The position numbers were made by a program, and so were the translations under genes. A stretch of 41,125 nt of DNA, taken from Seison nebaliae. Taxonomy: Eukaryota; Rotifera; Pararotatoria; Seisonacea; Seisonidae. The notes under the pieces were generated by a model, which did no database searches, had not been told where the DNA came from, and worked only from the letters and a program-made list of their open reading frames with translations. The stretch lies in NCBI GenBank assembly GCA_023231475.1, contig JALJEE010000947.1:1-41125 (forward strand), in the 5' to 3' direction. Shown in pieces: positions 10,952 to 22,580 of the stretch (positions are counted from its first letter, which is position 1; every line of letters starts with the position of its first letter).

Positions 10952-13640
10952 ACAATGGTTCTATAATAAGTAATCGAGAAATATGTTCGATCTATCTTTA
11001 TGACGAAAATTTATGTTAAATTCTTTATATCCATAAAACATTTTAGCCGAATCCAACAACAAGGAAATATCTTTGACAATATCTCGAAACATATGAATAA
11101 AGGAACTCCTTCCATTCGAATGGTAGCAGTTGTTGTGGGGAAAAGAGGAGAAATAAAGAGAATAATGTCCGATCAATCAAACTTCATTTTTGTGGTAAAC
11201 GGATCAAATTTTATATGTCTACGACCTCTTCACATTTTCCTTTCTCCTTCCTACAATAACACGATTGCTTCTCATGCATTTTTCTCACTTTTTTTGTCAG
11301 TTTAATATAAAACAATTTTATAATTTCGCTCAAATCCATCATCGTTCCTCGATTAGGAATACGGTATTGGAAACAGAAGAAGAAGAATGTTGAGAGATGT
11401 TCGATTGATAATAAGATTAGAAGACATGGCGCTACGATAACTACGATTAATGAAGTGGCACTTTCGACTGGGAAGATGATTTGACATTTGTAAGTTCCAT
11501 TCTCATTCATATGGTAAGTTACTTACATTCCCTTTCACAGCTTGCTATTCTCATTGTGCATAGAGACTCGATTGAGTAAATTTAATGAAACATCTCAGAA
11601 TATTTCTTTTAGCGCTTCATTAATTTTTCCAATACTCCTTATCTAATTGAACTTTGATCTGAAAAGTGAAAATTTTATTCCCATTATAAGTGTGGAATGA
11701 ATTATTTCAAAAAAACATTCGTTCGAATCGTTCTGTTCTAGTTAACTGGTTTGTGAAAACGGAAATTAATAGTCCTCTTCCTTAGCACAAAATAATCGAT
11801 CTTATGTATTTTTTAAGTAAATATTATCTTGTTTAACTTCCATTATATGTCTCCCTGTATAAGGTTACATTCATCATCGTCATCTGAAATCGAATGGAAA
11901 CAACGTTGGAATTCCTTGATGGGAAATGTTTCATTGTAAATTGCTAACGTGGAAGAATGATAATCGAGAATTCTAATTAATGCTTATGTGACCATATTAG
12001 GTTATGGATAGCTCATAATTAAATTGTTACACCAATTTGAGATGAATGTAGAAGATATTTAATGAATAATTTGACGATAGCATCTGAGGGGAAAAGGAAA
12101 TGAGCAGCAACATACAATTGTCTCACAACCACAACCATCACCACCACCACTCCCACTAAATATAGTGTCATGAGGGGAAGATCGTTGAAAATGAAATAAT
12201 TTGATGATGATTATCGTCATTCTCTTATCGTTCTTAATATAAGAAAAAATGGTTCAGTTCGATTGAGAGGTTATGGACCATATATCTTCATGTGGATCTA
12301 TCCTGCTTCCTAAAACGATGGAAATGTTTATTGGAACTAATGAGATAAGTTGAAAGAGGAACATGTAATTCGTTATTTCATTTGGTGAGAGGAGAAGAAA
12401 CTGAAAGAATTGATGAAGGAAGTGTAGATAATTGATGAAGTATTCGATGGCATCACGTAACCTTTTGAGAACGACAATATCAATTTCTTTCCTGACTTTA
12501 CTATTTCCCATCTCTTCAATTCGATGTTTAAAGTTAATTTGTAAGAATGGTCAATTTTCGTTCAATTGATCACATCAGTCTTTGTGTTTATTATTAGTCT
12601 GTCGAATGATCGTTGGCAGTGGCTGCTTCTCATCTGTTCACCTTTTTTTCTCATTTCACTATTTATGAGATGAGCACATGACATGATTGACCTTTCAAAA
12701 AGAATGAAAGAGAAAACTATTTATGCTTAAAAACGATATTTATTTCACTTCGCTGATTTTGGATTATGGAAAACGAAGAAGATGATTTTCCAATCATCAT
12801 TTCCATTTCAACACCATCACCAAATATTTTCTTACCGAAACTCAGCTGTTTCTCAATTAAAATCTTCTTTTCAAGTTCGATTGATTGACGAGATTGATTC
12901 TCATTATTTAATGAACAAATGAGAATCTGAAGAACTTTAACTAACTTAATTGAATGAATAACTTGGTATGAATTACGTACGGTTCCCTTCGTTTCAAACG
13001 AACGATACGAAAATCTTGTAATGAATTATCGATGTCGTCATAAAAGAGTAAGAAGAATTTTTTTTCGTCTTCTAATCGTTTCATGAGTGAGAACAATTGA
13101 AGATACTTTATTATTGTCGACATGTTCCCCATGTCGAGATGAGATAAGGCATCACGAATCATTATTCACCATGTTAATAGGTCATAGAGAATCATCGAAG
13201 CAAAATTTCTCTTCTTCCAATAATCTCCCAATGTCATCCCATAACTTCATCTAATCAATCGAACCATAATTCCATAAACTTTCATTCAATTCATCAAAAT
13301 TTATTCAATACATTTTAATCGTTCATTTCATTTCATTGGAAACGATTTTCAACAATCAATTCGACAATGAATCGACAGATCTCCCTCTCATCATCCTCTC
13401 ACACCATTTTTCTCATTTAGGGATTTTGTAACAATTAATTTTCATGTCAAACGTTCCAATTCTTTCTCATTCATCCAAACTTATCTTCACATAATATATC
13501 AACATTTACCATCTTCCATTAGAAATCAGGATTTTCTTTCAATCATCAATCTGGGATCTGTTATCTGAAAAAATCCATTTTCATTTTCTCTTCTTTTCCT
13601 CAACATTTCTTTCGAGAGATATGTCTCCTAGTTGAATGAG

Positions 13641-16600
13641 ATGCAACAATTATTGCATACAATCACTTCCATCATATTACTTCTACAATTACTTCATTCG
13701 ACCGCAACTACTTCTCAATTGATAGATGATAATTCGGAAGTGTTTGCAGTTAAATTTATCATATTTCTCCTAAATTTCCAAATCTCTTTTTTTATCAGTT
13801 ACGATATTTGAAACGATTTGGATATTTGAATGATTTCCACGTACGAAATCGTCGAAGTTCATCATCGAACAAATATCATCGAGCATTGTTCGATTTCCAG
13901 AGAATGGCTGGTCTTCCAGCAACTGGTCGTTTAGATAAACCAACCATCAAAATGATGCACATACCGAGATGTGGCAATATGGATCGAATTGCGTCGAAGA
14001 GACGAAAGAAACGTTTCGTACTTCAGGGAAGCAAATGGGAGAAAACTGATTTGAAATATAGAATTGGTAAATATCCGAAAAGACTTGATAAATCTGAAGT
14101 AGACGAAGCGATTTCGAAAGCATTAAATGTTCACCTTTTTCTGATTGTTCTTTATCAAATTTTTCTTCTTCACAGATTTGGGCGAATTCCAGTAGTTTAA
14201 CATTTAAACAAATTCGTTCGAATGATGTTTCGATGAAAGAGAAGACGAAAAAGCAAAATCCTGATGATTTAACAAATGACAAGAAGAAATTAACGAAGAA
14301 ACTTCGACGTTTAGTCGACATCGGTTTCACCAATAGTCGAGGTGCGAAACATTTATTCTTTTACCATTTCGTAAAGAATGCAAAAAATAAAATTAATTCA
14401 TTCAATCAAACAAATTATTCCATTAATCAAACTACGATTGTTCATGGGAAACCATTAAGTCGTAACGGCATTGCACACTCATTGAATGACACGAATAAAA
14501 GGAAAAATATCGATTTCATCATCTCATTCGAACAAGGTGATCATGGTGACGGAGAACCGTTTGATGGTATGGGTGGTGTTTTAGGACATGCTTTCTTTCC
14601 ACAATATGGTGGTGATGCTCATTTCGATTATGATGAGTATTGGACCTCCAGTAGTTTCGATGGTTTGTCTAATCTCTAATTTTAAATTTCATTTTAACTC
14701 TAATTTATTAAACTTCCGTTTTTTTGTAGGTGTCAATTTAATGCAGGTTGCTGCACATGAAATTGGTCATACATTAGGATTAGAACATTCAGATGAAAAT
14801 TCCGCGTTAATGGCACCATTCTTTCGAGGCTTCTCACAAGATTTCACTTTACATTCAGATGATATACGAGCAATTCAAGCTCTTTATGGACCACCAAACG
14901 ATCAATATAATTCTTCCAATTCCCCAACACCATTTTCAACGTCATTCTTCTCATCCACATCACATCCATCATCTCACCAATTTAACAAAGACACATTCAC
15001 ACATGATTATGTGAACACTACAAATCGAATACAAACACCGAGTACAATAATCAAACGAACGATGGCGACGCCGATTATCGATCAAAAGGATCGACGTCTC
15101 CTCCAATATCATTTGGATCAAATTCGTCGATTAAAAGCGAAGAAATCGAAAGAAGTTGTAACGAGAAGTCGCACAAGAAATATTTTCGGTCCCAGTCGTT
15201 ATTCGAAACATAAAACTTTCAATTCCAGAAGACGATTTGGTATCAAACCTTCCTTGAATAAAAGAACGACAGATAGACCGAATAATCGAAAAGTTTTCGA
15301 GAATAACCGTCGAGAAATGATTCGACTGTTAAAGAAACACAAATTTATTCAAAAACAGAAAAAAAATGAATCGAATCAGATGAAACGATCAAACATTATA
15401 AGACGAGAACGACTTAATTTAAAAGAAATTCGAAAATTAAGAAATATTCAGTTTCATTTGAAACAAAAATTATTTGGAAAAACTAAAGATAGAAATAAAT
15501 TATTGAGAATTCAGACTTCCAAGATTTTACGTATTCGACAGAAACAAACGGAAATTTTGAAGAAAAAAAAGGAAGAAAATTGGCGGAAAATTTTCAACCG
15601 AAATCAACGTCCATTAACTTCTGGAAATTCCATTAAACTTGTTCAATTACCATCAACCACCATATCAACCATCGTCATGAGATGGAGGGATCGTTATAAA
15701 ACATTTACCACTCAACCATCTCCAAAATCGAAAGTTTTCAAAGATTGGAGAAATAAACGTATTTGGAGACGTCCAAATTTCCATCAGTATGGAAAAACAA
15801 TTAAATATAATCGTTACTTGAATAATGAAAAGAATGAAAATAATCCGTGGTCATCCTCAAAAACGAATTATTATTCTGGTCGCAATTTAAATTATCTTAA
15901 AAATTCTCATAATTGGAGTAAACGTTATCGAACAAACTATTTTAATCGTCATTCTCCAACCACCAAATATCATCAACAACAACAAATACCTCGAAAATAT
16001 CAGCAACATCATTCCATTCGTCGATCAACTATAAATATTTGTAAAAATGAAGAAAAGATCGATGCCATATCTATTATGGCAAATGGAAATTTATTTATTT
16101 TTATCAGTTTACTTTCCTTTTTTTTTTTATATATATTAATTTTAATTTTAGATGAATTTTATTTTGAAATTAATAATGGAAAAATTGTGGAAAATAAACC
16201 AAAATTCATTAACAAAAATTTTAAAGGTAAAATTATTCCACAATCATTTGATGCAGTTCTCACATGGGCGAATGGTAAAACGTTCTTCTTCAAAGTTAGT
16301 TCACCTTCTTGAATGAATATTATGAAAAAATTAAAAGAATCGGATATATTGGCGTGGAACAAATACGAAAATTGATGACGGTTATCCCAAACTCATATCC
16401 ACCGGCTTCGTCGGTCTAAATGAATCGAACGGTTTTTATGGAAATTTAGATGCAGCTTTCGTTTGGAGTGGAAATCAGAAAACTTATTTTATTAAAGGTT
16501 TGTCTTTCAACATTCTTCTTCCTTAAATTTACCACTTTTATAAAGGAAATAAATATTGGAGATATTCAATTTATTCGAACGAAATGGCGAGAATCGATGA

Positions 16601-16959
16601 CGGTTATCCAAAACCATTAAATTTGTGGGAAGGACTTCCATCGAATATCAAAGCGGCTTTCCAAAACAAGAACCATGTCACTTATTTTCTGGGAGACAAT
16701 GGTTTTTATGCGTTTGATGATATCAATTTCACCGTTAGATTTCTCAAAATTTTTAACGAAAAAATTCACCAAAATTTCTTTTTAGGTTAAAAGAACAAAC
16801 GGTCAACAAAACAAATTTCATTTAAATAAATGGATCAACTGCTCGTCACGTTCAACGACAAATACGACAGGAAGAAGAAGAATTACAAATATTTACGATA
16901 AACAGAAATATATTAATCAATATCGGAGAACATTCCGTTCATCGTATAGAATGAAATGA
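13641..16959 (+). CDS. Secreted furin-activated matrix metalloproteinase with giant basic hinge
   Basis: Exons 13641-13748, 13799-14128, 14176-14662, 14730-16106, 16152-16294, 16338-16497, 16546-16733 and 16786-16959 join in phase to 988 residues. Order: signal peptide (1 to about 24, ending [11 protein letters not shown]); prodomain with YLKRFGYL and cysteine switch PRCGNMD (C94); furin site KRRKKR (103-108); catalytic domain with zinc motif [11 protein letters not shown] (318-328) and Met-turn M336; hinge 365-745; hemopexin domain from C746 to C950, the usual disulfide pair; and a basic tail without a membrane or GPI segment. The enzyme should cleave extracellular matrix after furin removes the prodomain. 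Two oddities: the hinge is about 380 residues and extremely Lys/Arg/Asn-rich, against tens of residues usually, and residues about 160-257 form a basic insert between LTFKQI and DFIISF. The insert and hinge share exon style with the rest and stay open. Confidence 0.93.
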
Positions 16960-19228
16960 ACGATTTTTTTTACAAATTCCTTTCCATCAATTTCACTAAC
17001 CAGAACAAACACTTCCACACAATTCTAAAAATTATTTTGTTAATTATTTGTCATCTTTTTCCATCCATATCTTGTAAATAAATAAAAACGAAATTATTAC
17101 GATTTTGATCATGGGAAAAGAAATAGTAATTTAACATAAAACTAAATAGTTAAGGTGAGTACGAGTCTGTGTACTACACAGTGAAAAGAATTTGAAAAGG
17201 GAATTCATGGGAGGAAGACTATATAATTCTCTCTTTACTCCTCATTAGATGGGAGGACTATTACGATGATGTAATTTACTAAAATTGGTTAAATAACTAT
17301 CAAAATTTTATAGGGAGAGACAGACAAAAATAAACTTAATTATTTCATTTACGCTTAATATTTAAATTATTAAATTGAAAAACCCCAACAAAAATTAACC
17401 AATAAAGAACTTTCAAAAATTGTTTGTTATCGATCTATGATCCATGTTCTTAAATTTGAGGGAGTTCCCCATATGTGAGAAAAAGTTCGTCAACAATTTC
17501 ATTCTTCGTTTTTTTTGCTTATCAAATCGGAGAAGGTTCAAAGGCGTTTGAAATTTTGTAAGTGAATGAAAGGCAAGTGCCATGGAACGACAAAGTCGAA
17601 AAAAATTTATTTCTCTTCTTCAATGAGAAAACTACGATTGCAGTTTCTTACGAGAAGTATTTGAAATCATAGAAATATTTTTTGTTGATTCGTTCACAAA
17701 TACCGGCATTTCTTTTCCAATTTCATTTATTATAATTTCATCACGAAAATTATTAGATTTGTTTAAAATAAATAATAATCCCTAATAATTTTTCTGATCC
17801 GATAATTTTGAAATGTTGTAAATTTCGAAGAAGTTAAGCCTATTTCTCATTGTTGACTGTTGTTGTTTGAATATTTGAATTGAAATATCGATTTTTTTAT
17901 TGGATTAATTCATTGCGTTTTTTCGAGTTGTCTTTATTTAACTTCCCATCCATGAATAGTGGCAAGACGATGTATGACGCATTCTGCCACGTTGCTACGA
18001 ACAGTATTTCGATTTTGTTATTTTTACGTGTTCGATGAGGCAAATGGAAAGAGTAAAAATGAGCAATTTCTCGTTATTTTAATTTCAATTTTTACATTAT
18101 AAGTTAGTAATGTCGCATTTTGTTTCATGCGCTTTCTGCATAACATTTGAATAAGAGATTCCGCACACGTGTACTTGGTGCGTGTACATCTCGATCTGTG
18201 AATGAATATGTGTTTGTTATATCTGTTGCATTGTGTACATGTGACGGATTCTGATGTGTACCAGCAAAGAGAAGAATGCAATGTTCTAGAACCAAACTAA
18301 TTTGACTTTGTCACGATGAGATTTGCTGTTGAAGAAAAAATTACAAGACTTCTCTATTCAATTCTCTTTCCATTCAACATTTTGCTGTATGTTCGAAGTG
18401 GGAAAGTATTTTATTTGAAATGAATCTTTCTTCGTCGAATCATTCATTTCTCATTCATTTGTTTATAGTAGTGGGATGCAGTTGAGAAATGAATGACTTT
18501 TGAAATTGAGACGAAATGTCTGAGGGAAATTTATTTTAATTCTTCCACCATTTCGTCGGAGAGACGAGGGAGGTGTTTTGAGGTGTGTCCACTTGTCACA
18601 GACGGTGAATAGTGGTTGATGGAATTTTAATGATTAGACATCGAATTAAAAGGAAACGTAAATTTTCTCTATAAATGTTTTCATGAATTTTTTCTATTTT
18701 TCCAATTCCAAATTCTAGATCTTTCACTCTTATCTCTTGCTCATTTCACTTATTATCTACGTGTTCTTTTTGTGGAGACGAAAATAAATAAATAAAATTT
18801 TCATTATTATCATTGTCCAATTTTGGCATCGTCATTTCACTACCAATTACGGTAAATCAATTTTATTCCTTCAATCCAATTTAAATTCTAAAAAAAAAGA
18901 GGAACGATATCATAAAACGACCGAATTAATTTCACCTCTACGGATTCTATTCGAGATCTTTTAAATTATTCATTATCATATTAGACATCTATTAACTTTA
19001 AAAAGCACAACAATCAAGTTCATATTTGAGAGAAACATTGAAAATTTTATATTTTTTCAAAAACTTAAAAAAATGTATTGATCAGATAGACGACGAGAAT
19101 CGAAAGGAAATAATTTCCATCACAAATCATCTCTCTAACTATCTCATTGAACGAAATCGAGTTGTGTTGTTTGGAGATCATCATTGAACAATTCAAGGAA
19201 ATTGCCCACGATTCGCTTTCTATCGATC
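16960..19228. other. Intergenic region between the metalloproteinase and PCIF1-like genes
   Basis: About 2.3 kb without a supportable gene. The start holds the metalloproteinase 3' UTR; the end should hold the PCIF1-like promoter and perhaps an unseen 5' exon. A CACGTG E-box with adjacent GTGCGTG lies near 18166-18187. Otherwise only AT-rich DNA. Confidence 0.5.
17077..17086 (+). terminator. Tandem poly(A) signals of the metalloproteinase gene
   Basis: Overlapping AATAAA hexamers at 17077-17082 and 17081-17086, about 120 bases past the stop codon. Confidence 0.7.
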
Positions 19229-22200
19229 ATGAACCGAACGGAACGAATCGTCTTAAAAATCGGGAAGAATGAGGAGAATAAAGCGTGCATTCTCCCAACG
19301 CCAATCCCGCGTAGTTCCTCCAAGATAGCCATGAAGAGAGTAGGAGAGAAGATGTCGCAGGTTGTCGATCGATTAAATAAATCGAGGAAACCTGCGAAAA
19401 AATCGATTCAGCATCGTGCTATCAAGCGCATCTCGCCCGATAAACCGTCGAAGAATTTTAATAAGAAATTTAAGAAATCTCCAAAATCCTCATCCTCTCC
19501 ATTGTCGTGTGATAGTGGAATCTCTCCAGGTGGTAATACACCTGCTGTTGTTACTTCTCCAAAAATATCCTCAATTCCCGCCTTACAATTCTACAAAGCT
19601 CATAAGTTTTCTTTTTCTCTTCAATTTCATCCAATTTTCTCCATTCAGAAATCAATATCGACAATTTCAAAATCGAAAACGTCGTTTATCACCCGGTGTG
19701 AGTGAAGGAGAACGATTGACGAAAATTCCGTTTGATTTCCATTTATAATTTGTTCGTCCAATTTTTTCTTTTAAAGGAGAAGTAATTTTTTGGTGGACTG
19801 GCCATTGATGGATGTTAATTCGAACATCTTTTTCCAAGAGATGGTCAAACAAACCAATCTTCCACCTACACCCACTTTGGAGAAGGAAAGAAGGAAATTG
19901 AGAATTTCTATGATCGAATTCTTGAATAAAATTACTCTGGATTGTATAAGTTAGAATTGATTTAATTTTATATTTTATCTTGAATAATTGAAATTAATGA
20001 AAAGGATATGGTACAGCTCAAATACAACCGGAATTTGAATTAATTATCGATGAACTTTTCTGTTTTCAAAGTTTAAATGAGAAATCAGAAATATTCAATA
20101 CTTCAAGATATATGTGTCCATTACCTAATGATATCGACAACGATTATATGGTGGAGACGATAAAGAATCATTTGGCACAGAAGATTTATAAGATGAATGA
20201 AAAGAAGAACGCACGAACAGAAATGAATATTCTTCGAGATAGAGTCGAATCATTTTCGAAAGTCATAAAAAAAATCATAGGATTCAAATCGAATAAGACG
20301 TCGGACAAAGCGAAAGAGATGATGGAGAAAAGGTATTATCCTTTTCTATTATTCCTTTTTCTTTCATTATCTCTCATCTTTTTCTCATCTCTCATCATCA
20401 TCGTCAAAACTCTCTCATTTCTATCTCTGCTGTTATTATTGTTGTTGTTGTTATTATTATTATTATTTCGATACTGTTCATACATACAGTAATCGATTAG
20501 ATGATCTTAACGTATTGAGATATTGATGTAAATTAAGAGAGTTTACTTTTCGGAAATTGATATTCATTTCTCCAATTACTTCTTTCCGTCTGATGAGATT
20601 CAAATGAAGATTGAGTAGATGAGAACAGCTTCCTTCTTTCCTTTCTGTCTCTATCTCGACTTCTCTCTATGGTGTGTGATGAGACGTTTCCAATTAAAAA
20701 AAAAGCGTTTTTTATCAACTCTTATTCTACTCTGCTCCTGCGCAGTGCCAACAAAATTGATTGGCAGATAATTTATCGAAGTTCTGCTTCTTCTATTGAG
20801 ACACTAATGAAAACGTCGAATATGAAGACGCTAAAAGTTCTCAATCAGTTGAAAGAGATGGTTAATCATATTCTTTTCTTTGTCAATGAAACAAATTTTA
20901 AATTTTTAGGATAAAATTCTGGTGAAATATCTCGACACGACATTGGAATGGTTCGCTAGATATTTGATGTCGGAAATGTATTTGGCGATGGAGGAGAGAG
21001 TGAAGAAGATTGAATCGAGACTTACTAATATGTTTCGAGAGAGGAAAGGTTATAATTATTATTTTAAATGAAAATTTCATTAAATCCATTTAGAACGTAT
21101 AAGGAAATCAGTTAATAAGAAACGATTACTTACAACAGCGTCGGCCCCACCAACACCTTTTGGCAATCATTCATTACGTGTGTCACCATCCGCTGAAACT
21201 GTCACCTCCGTTACATTACCAGCATTGTTGAAAAGGAATAATATGAATAATAATGGTAATACATCGACGAGCACGATGACAGGTCCACCTTCAGTCGAAT
21301 CGTCATCAAATGAGAGTACAACGAGTGAGAATATTGCAGCGAGGAATACAGTGTCAGCATTGGATATCTATCAAGTCAAACAGATGACGACTGATAAGAA
21401 TATTAAAACGAAAAAATCACTTCCCATTATAAAAATTGATGATGATCTTCTCATTCGGAATGGTGTCATTGTTAAGGAATATATGCATGGAACACGTCCA
21501 ATGGTATTCCATCGATATACTGTTGAATTCAATGAAAAAGAACAAATCTACCTCATTTCTTATGGTCAAGATAATTCGGAGAAGATTACTCTTTCACCTT
21601 ATCTTTATCATAAATTAGTTAGTTGATGAATTATTGAATGATATCTAATTAATTTATTCTCTTTTCAGGAATTTCTTTATACAACAAAAATGAATAACAT
21701 TTTGGATAAGAATATGTTTCATGATCGTCTTGTTTGTCTTTGTCAACGATATCGAGTTTGAATTTTTCTCTCTCTCTCTCTTTTCTCATTTCTCATTTCT
21801 CATTAATTTCTCCAGACTTTAACGTGTAATGATGAACTTCTAAAAATTACATCAGAAAACGATCCGAGAATGCCGTCAAGGAAAGTGCAGCAGCTGCTCA
21901 AAAAACGATTTGGTGTCAATTGTGAATTATTCGCATCTCCATTCTCAACGATTACCGGTAATTACTGCAGCATCTTTCCTGATGTTGATGGTTATTTTGG
22001 ATCATTCGGGTTAATCCATCTTCTATTATTTCTCTTCTAAAATTTCATTTCATTCAATCATTCCAGAACCATACAGGACTTCTTACCTCAGTCATGTAGC
22101 GTACTTATACGACCAGAAATTTTGAGAACATTCGATGGTGTCGCTTATGAGAGAATTAAAGTTTCCTTTTTCTCATTTCCTCATTCTTCAATATCCATTT

Positions 22201-22580
22201 CTTATAGGAATTATTGAAAAAATCAAATGAAAGAAATGATGTTCTATTTTGTTTCTTGTCGAAAAATGATTACAGTATCCGTTATTCGTTTCCTGGAGCA
22301 AAGTTTCATATTTTTCTCATTTCAACATTCATTTTCATTCCATTCCCATAGACGAATCCGTTTGATCGATAATGATAATATCATATCATATTTATATATT
22401 GTCGGTAATGATCGATCGTTAGCTAAATGGAAAATTAACGATATTGATGAAGATATGATTATCAATCATTATATCGAGACTTGTGCTCAAGAAGAGAAAT
22501 CGGTGGAGAAGTGTGCTGGAAAGAAGAGTGAAGAAGAATTGAATAATTCAGAGGAAAGTGGAGAACTAACGGTGAAATAA
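19229..22580 (+). CDS. PCIF1: PCIF1-like cap m6Am methyltransferase homologue, probably inactive
   Basis: Twelve exons join in phase: 19229-19605, 19649-19729, 19777-19949, 20005-20332, 20746-20860, 20910-21048, 21094-21617, 21669-21755, 21816-22009, 22067-22160, 22208-22302 and 22352-22580 (811 residues; human 704). PCIF1 binds phosphorylated RNA polymerase II tails and methylates cap-adjacent adenosine. Clear matches are KIDWQIIYRSSASSI to the human helical domain and RFGVNCELFASPF plus FPDVDGYFGS to its catalytic core. The key NPPF tetrad, placed exactly by the preceding DFxPxSxS pattern, reads RPEI (about 688-691). The following Rossmann part is roughly 30 residues shorter, then NDRSLAKW matches human NDPGFAKW. 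So it should not methylate. No WW domain is visible in the Lys/Ser/Pro-rich N-terminus; an upstream exon could hold one, and the start at 19229 is the first in-frame ATG. Intron 4 (413 bp) is unusually long. Confidence 0.85.

Larger units (their letters stand above)
5997..13640. other. Long region with no supported gene upstream of the metalloproteinase
   Basis: About 7.6 kb in which open frames are short, lack family resemblance and mostly start at non-ATG codons. It should hold the MTRR promoter and possibly distant control elements or unseen 5' exons of the metalloproteinase. Simple repeats include (CAT)8 at 9145-9168 and a GAAA-rich tract at 10908-10938 followed by GGAT/GATA units. A 26-bp perfect palindrome lies at 6210-6235. 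AAAGAGCATAAAATT appears twice, near 6564 and 6798. A short Ig-like peptide on the minus strand near 11430-11510 and two minus-strand frames at 12254-12511 and 12941-13162 are the only hints of coding. Confidence 0.5.

Noticed and set aside
12254-13162. Two minus-strand frames that might be exons of one gene
   Set aside because: They contain helical-looking sequence (for example RLRDAIEYFINYL) but I could not join them in phase or match any family.
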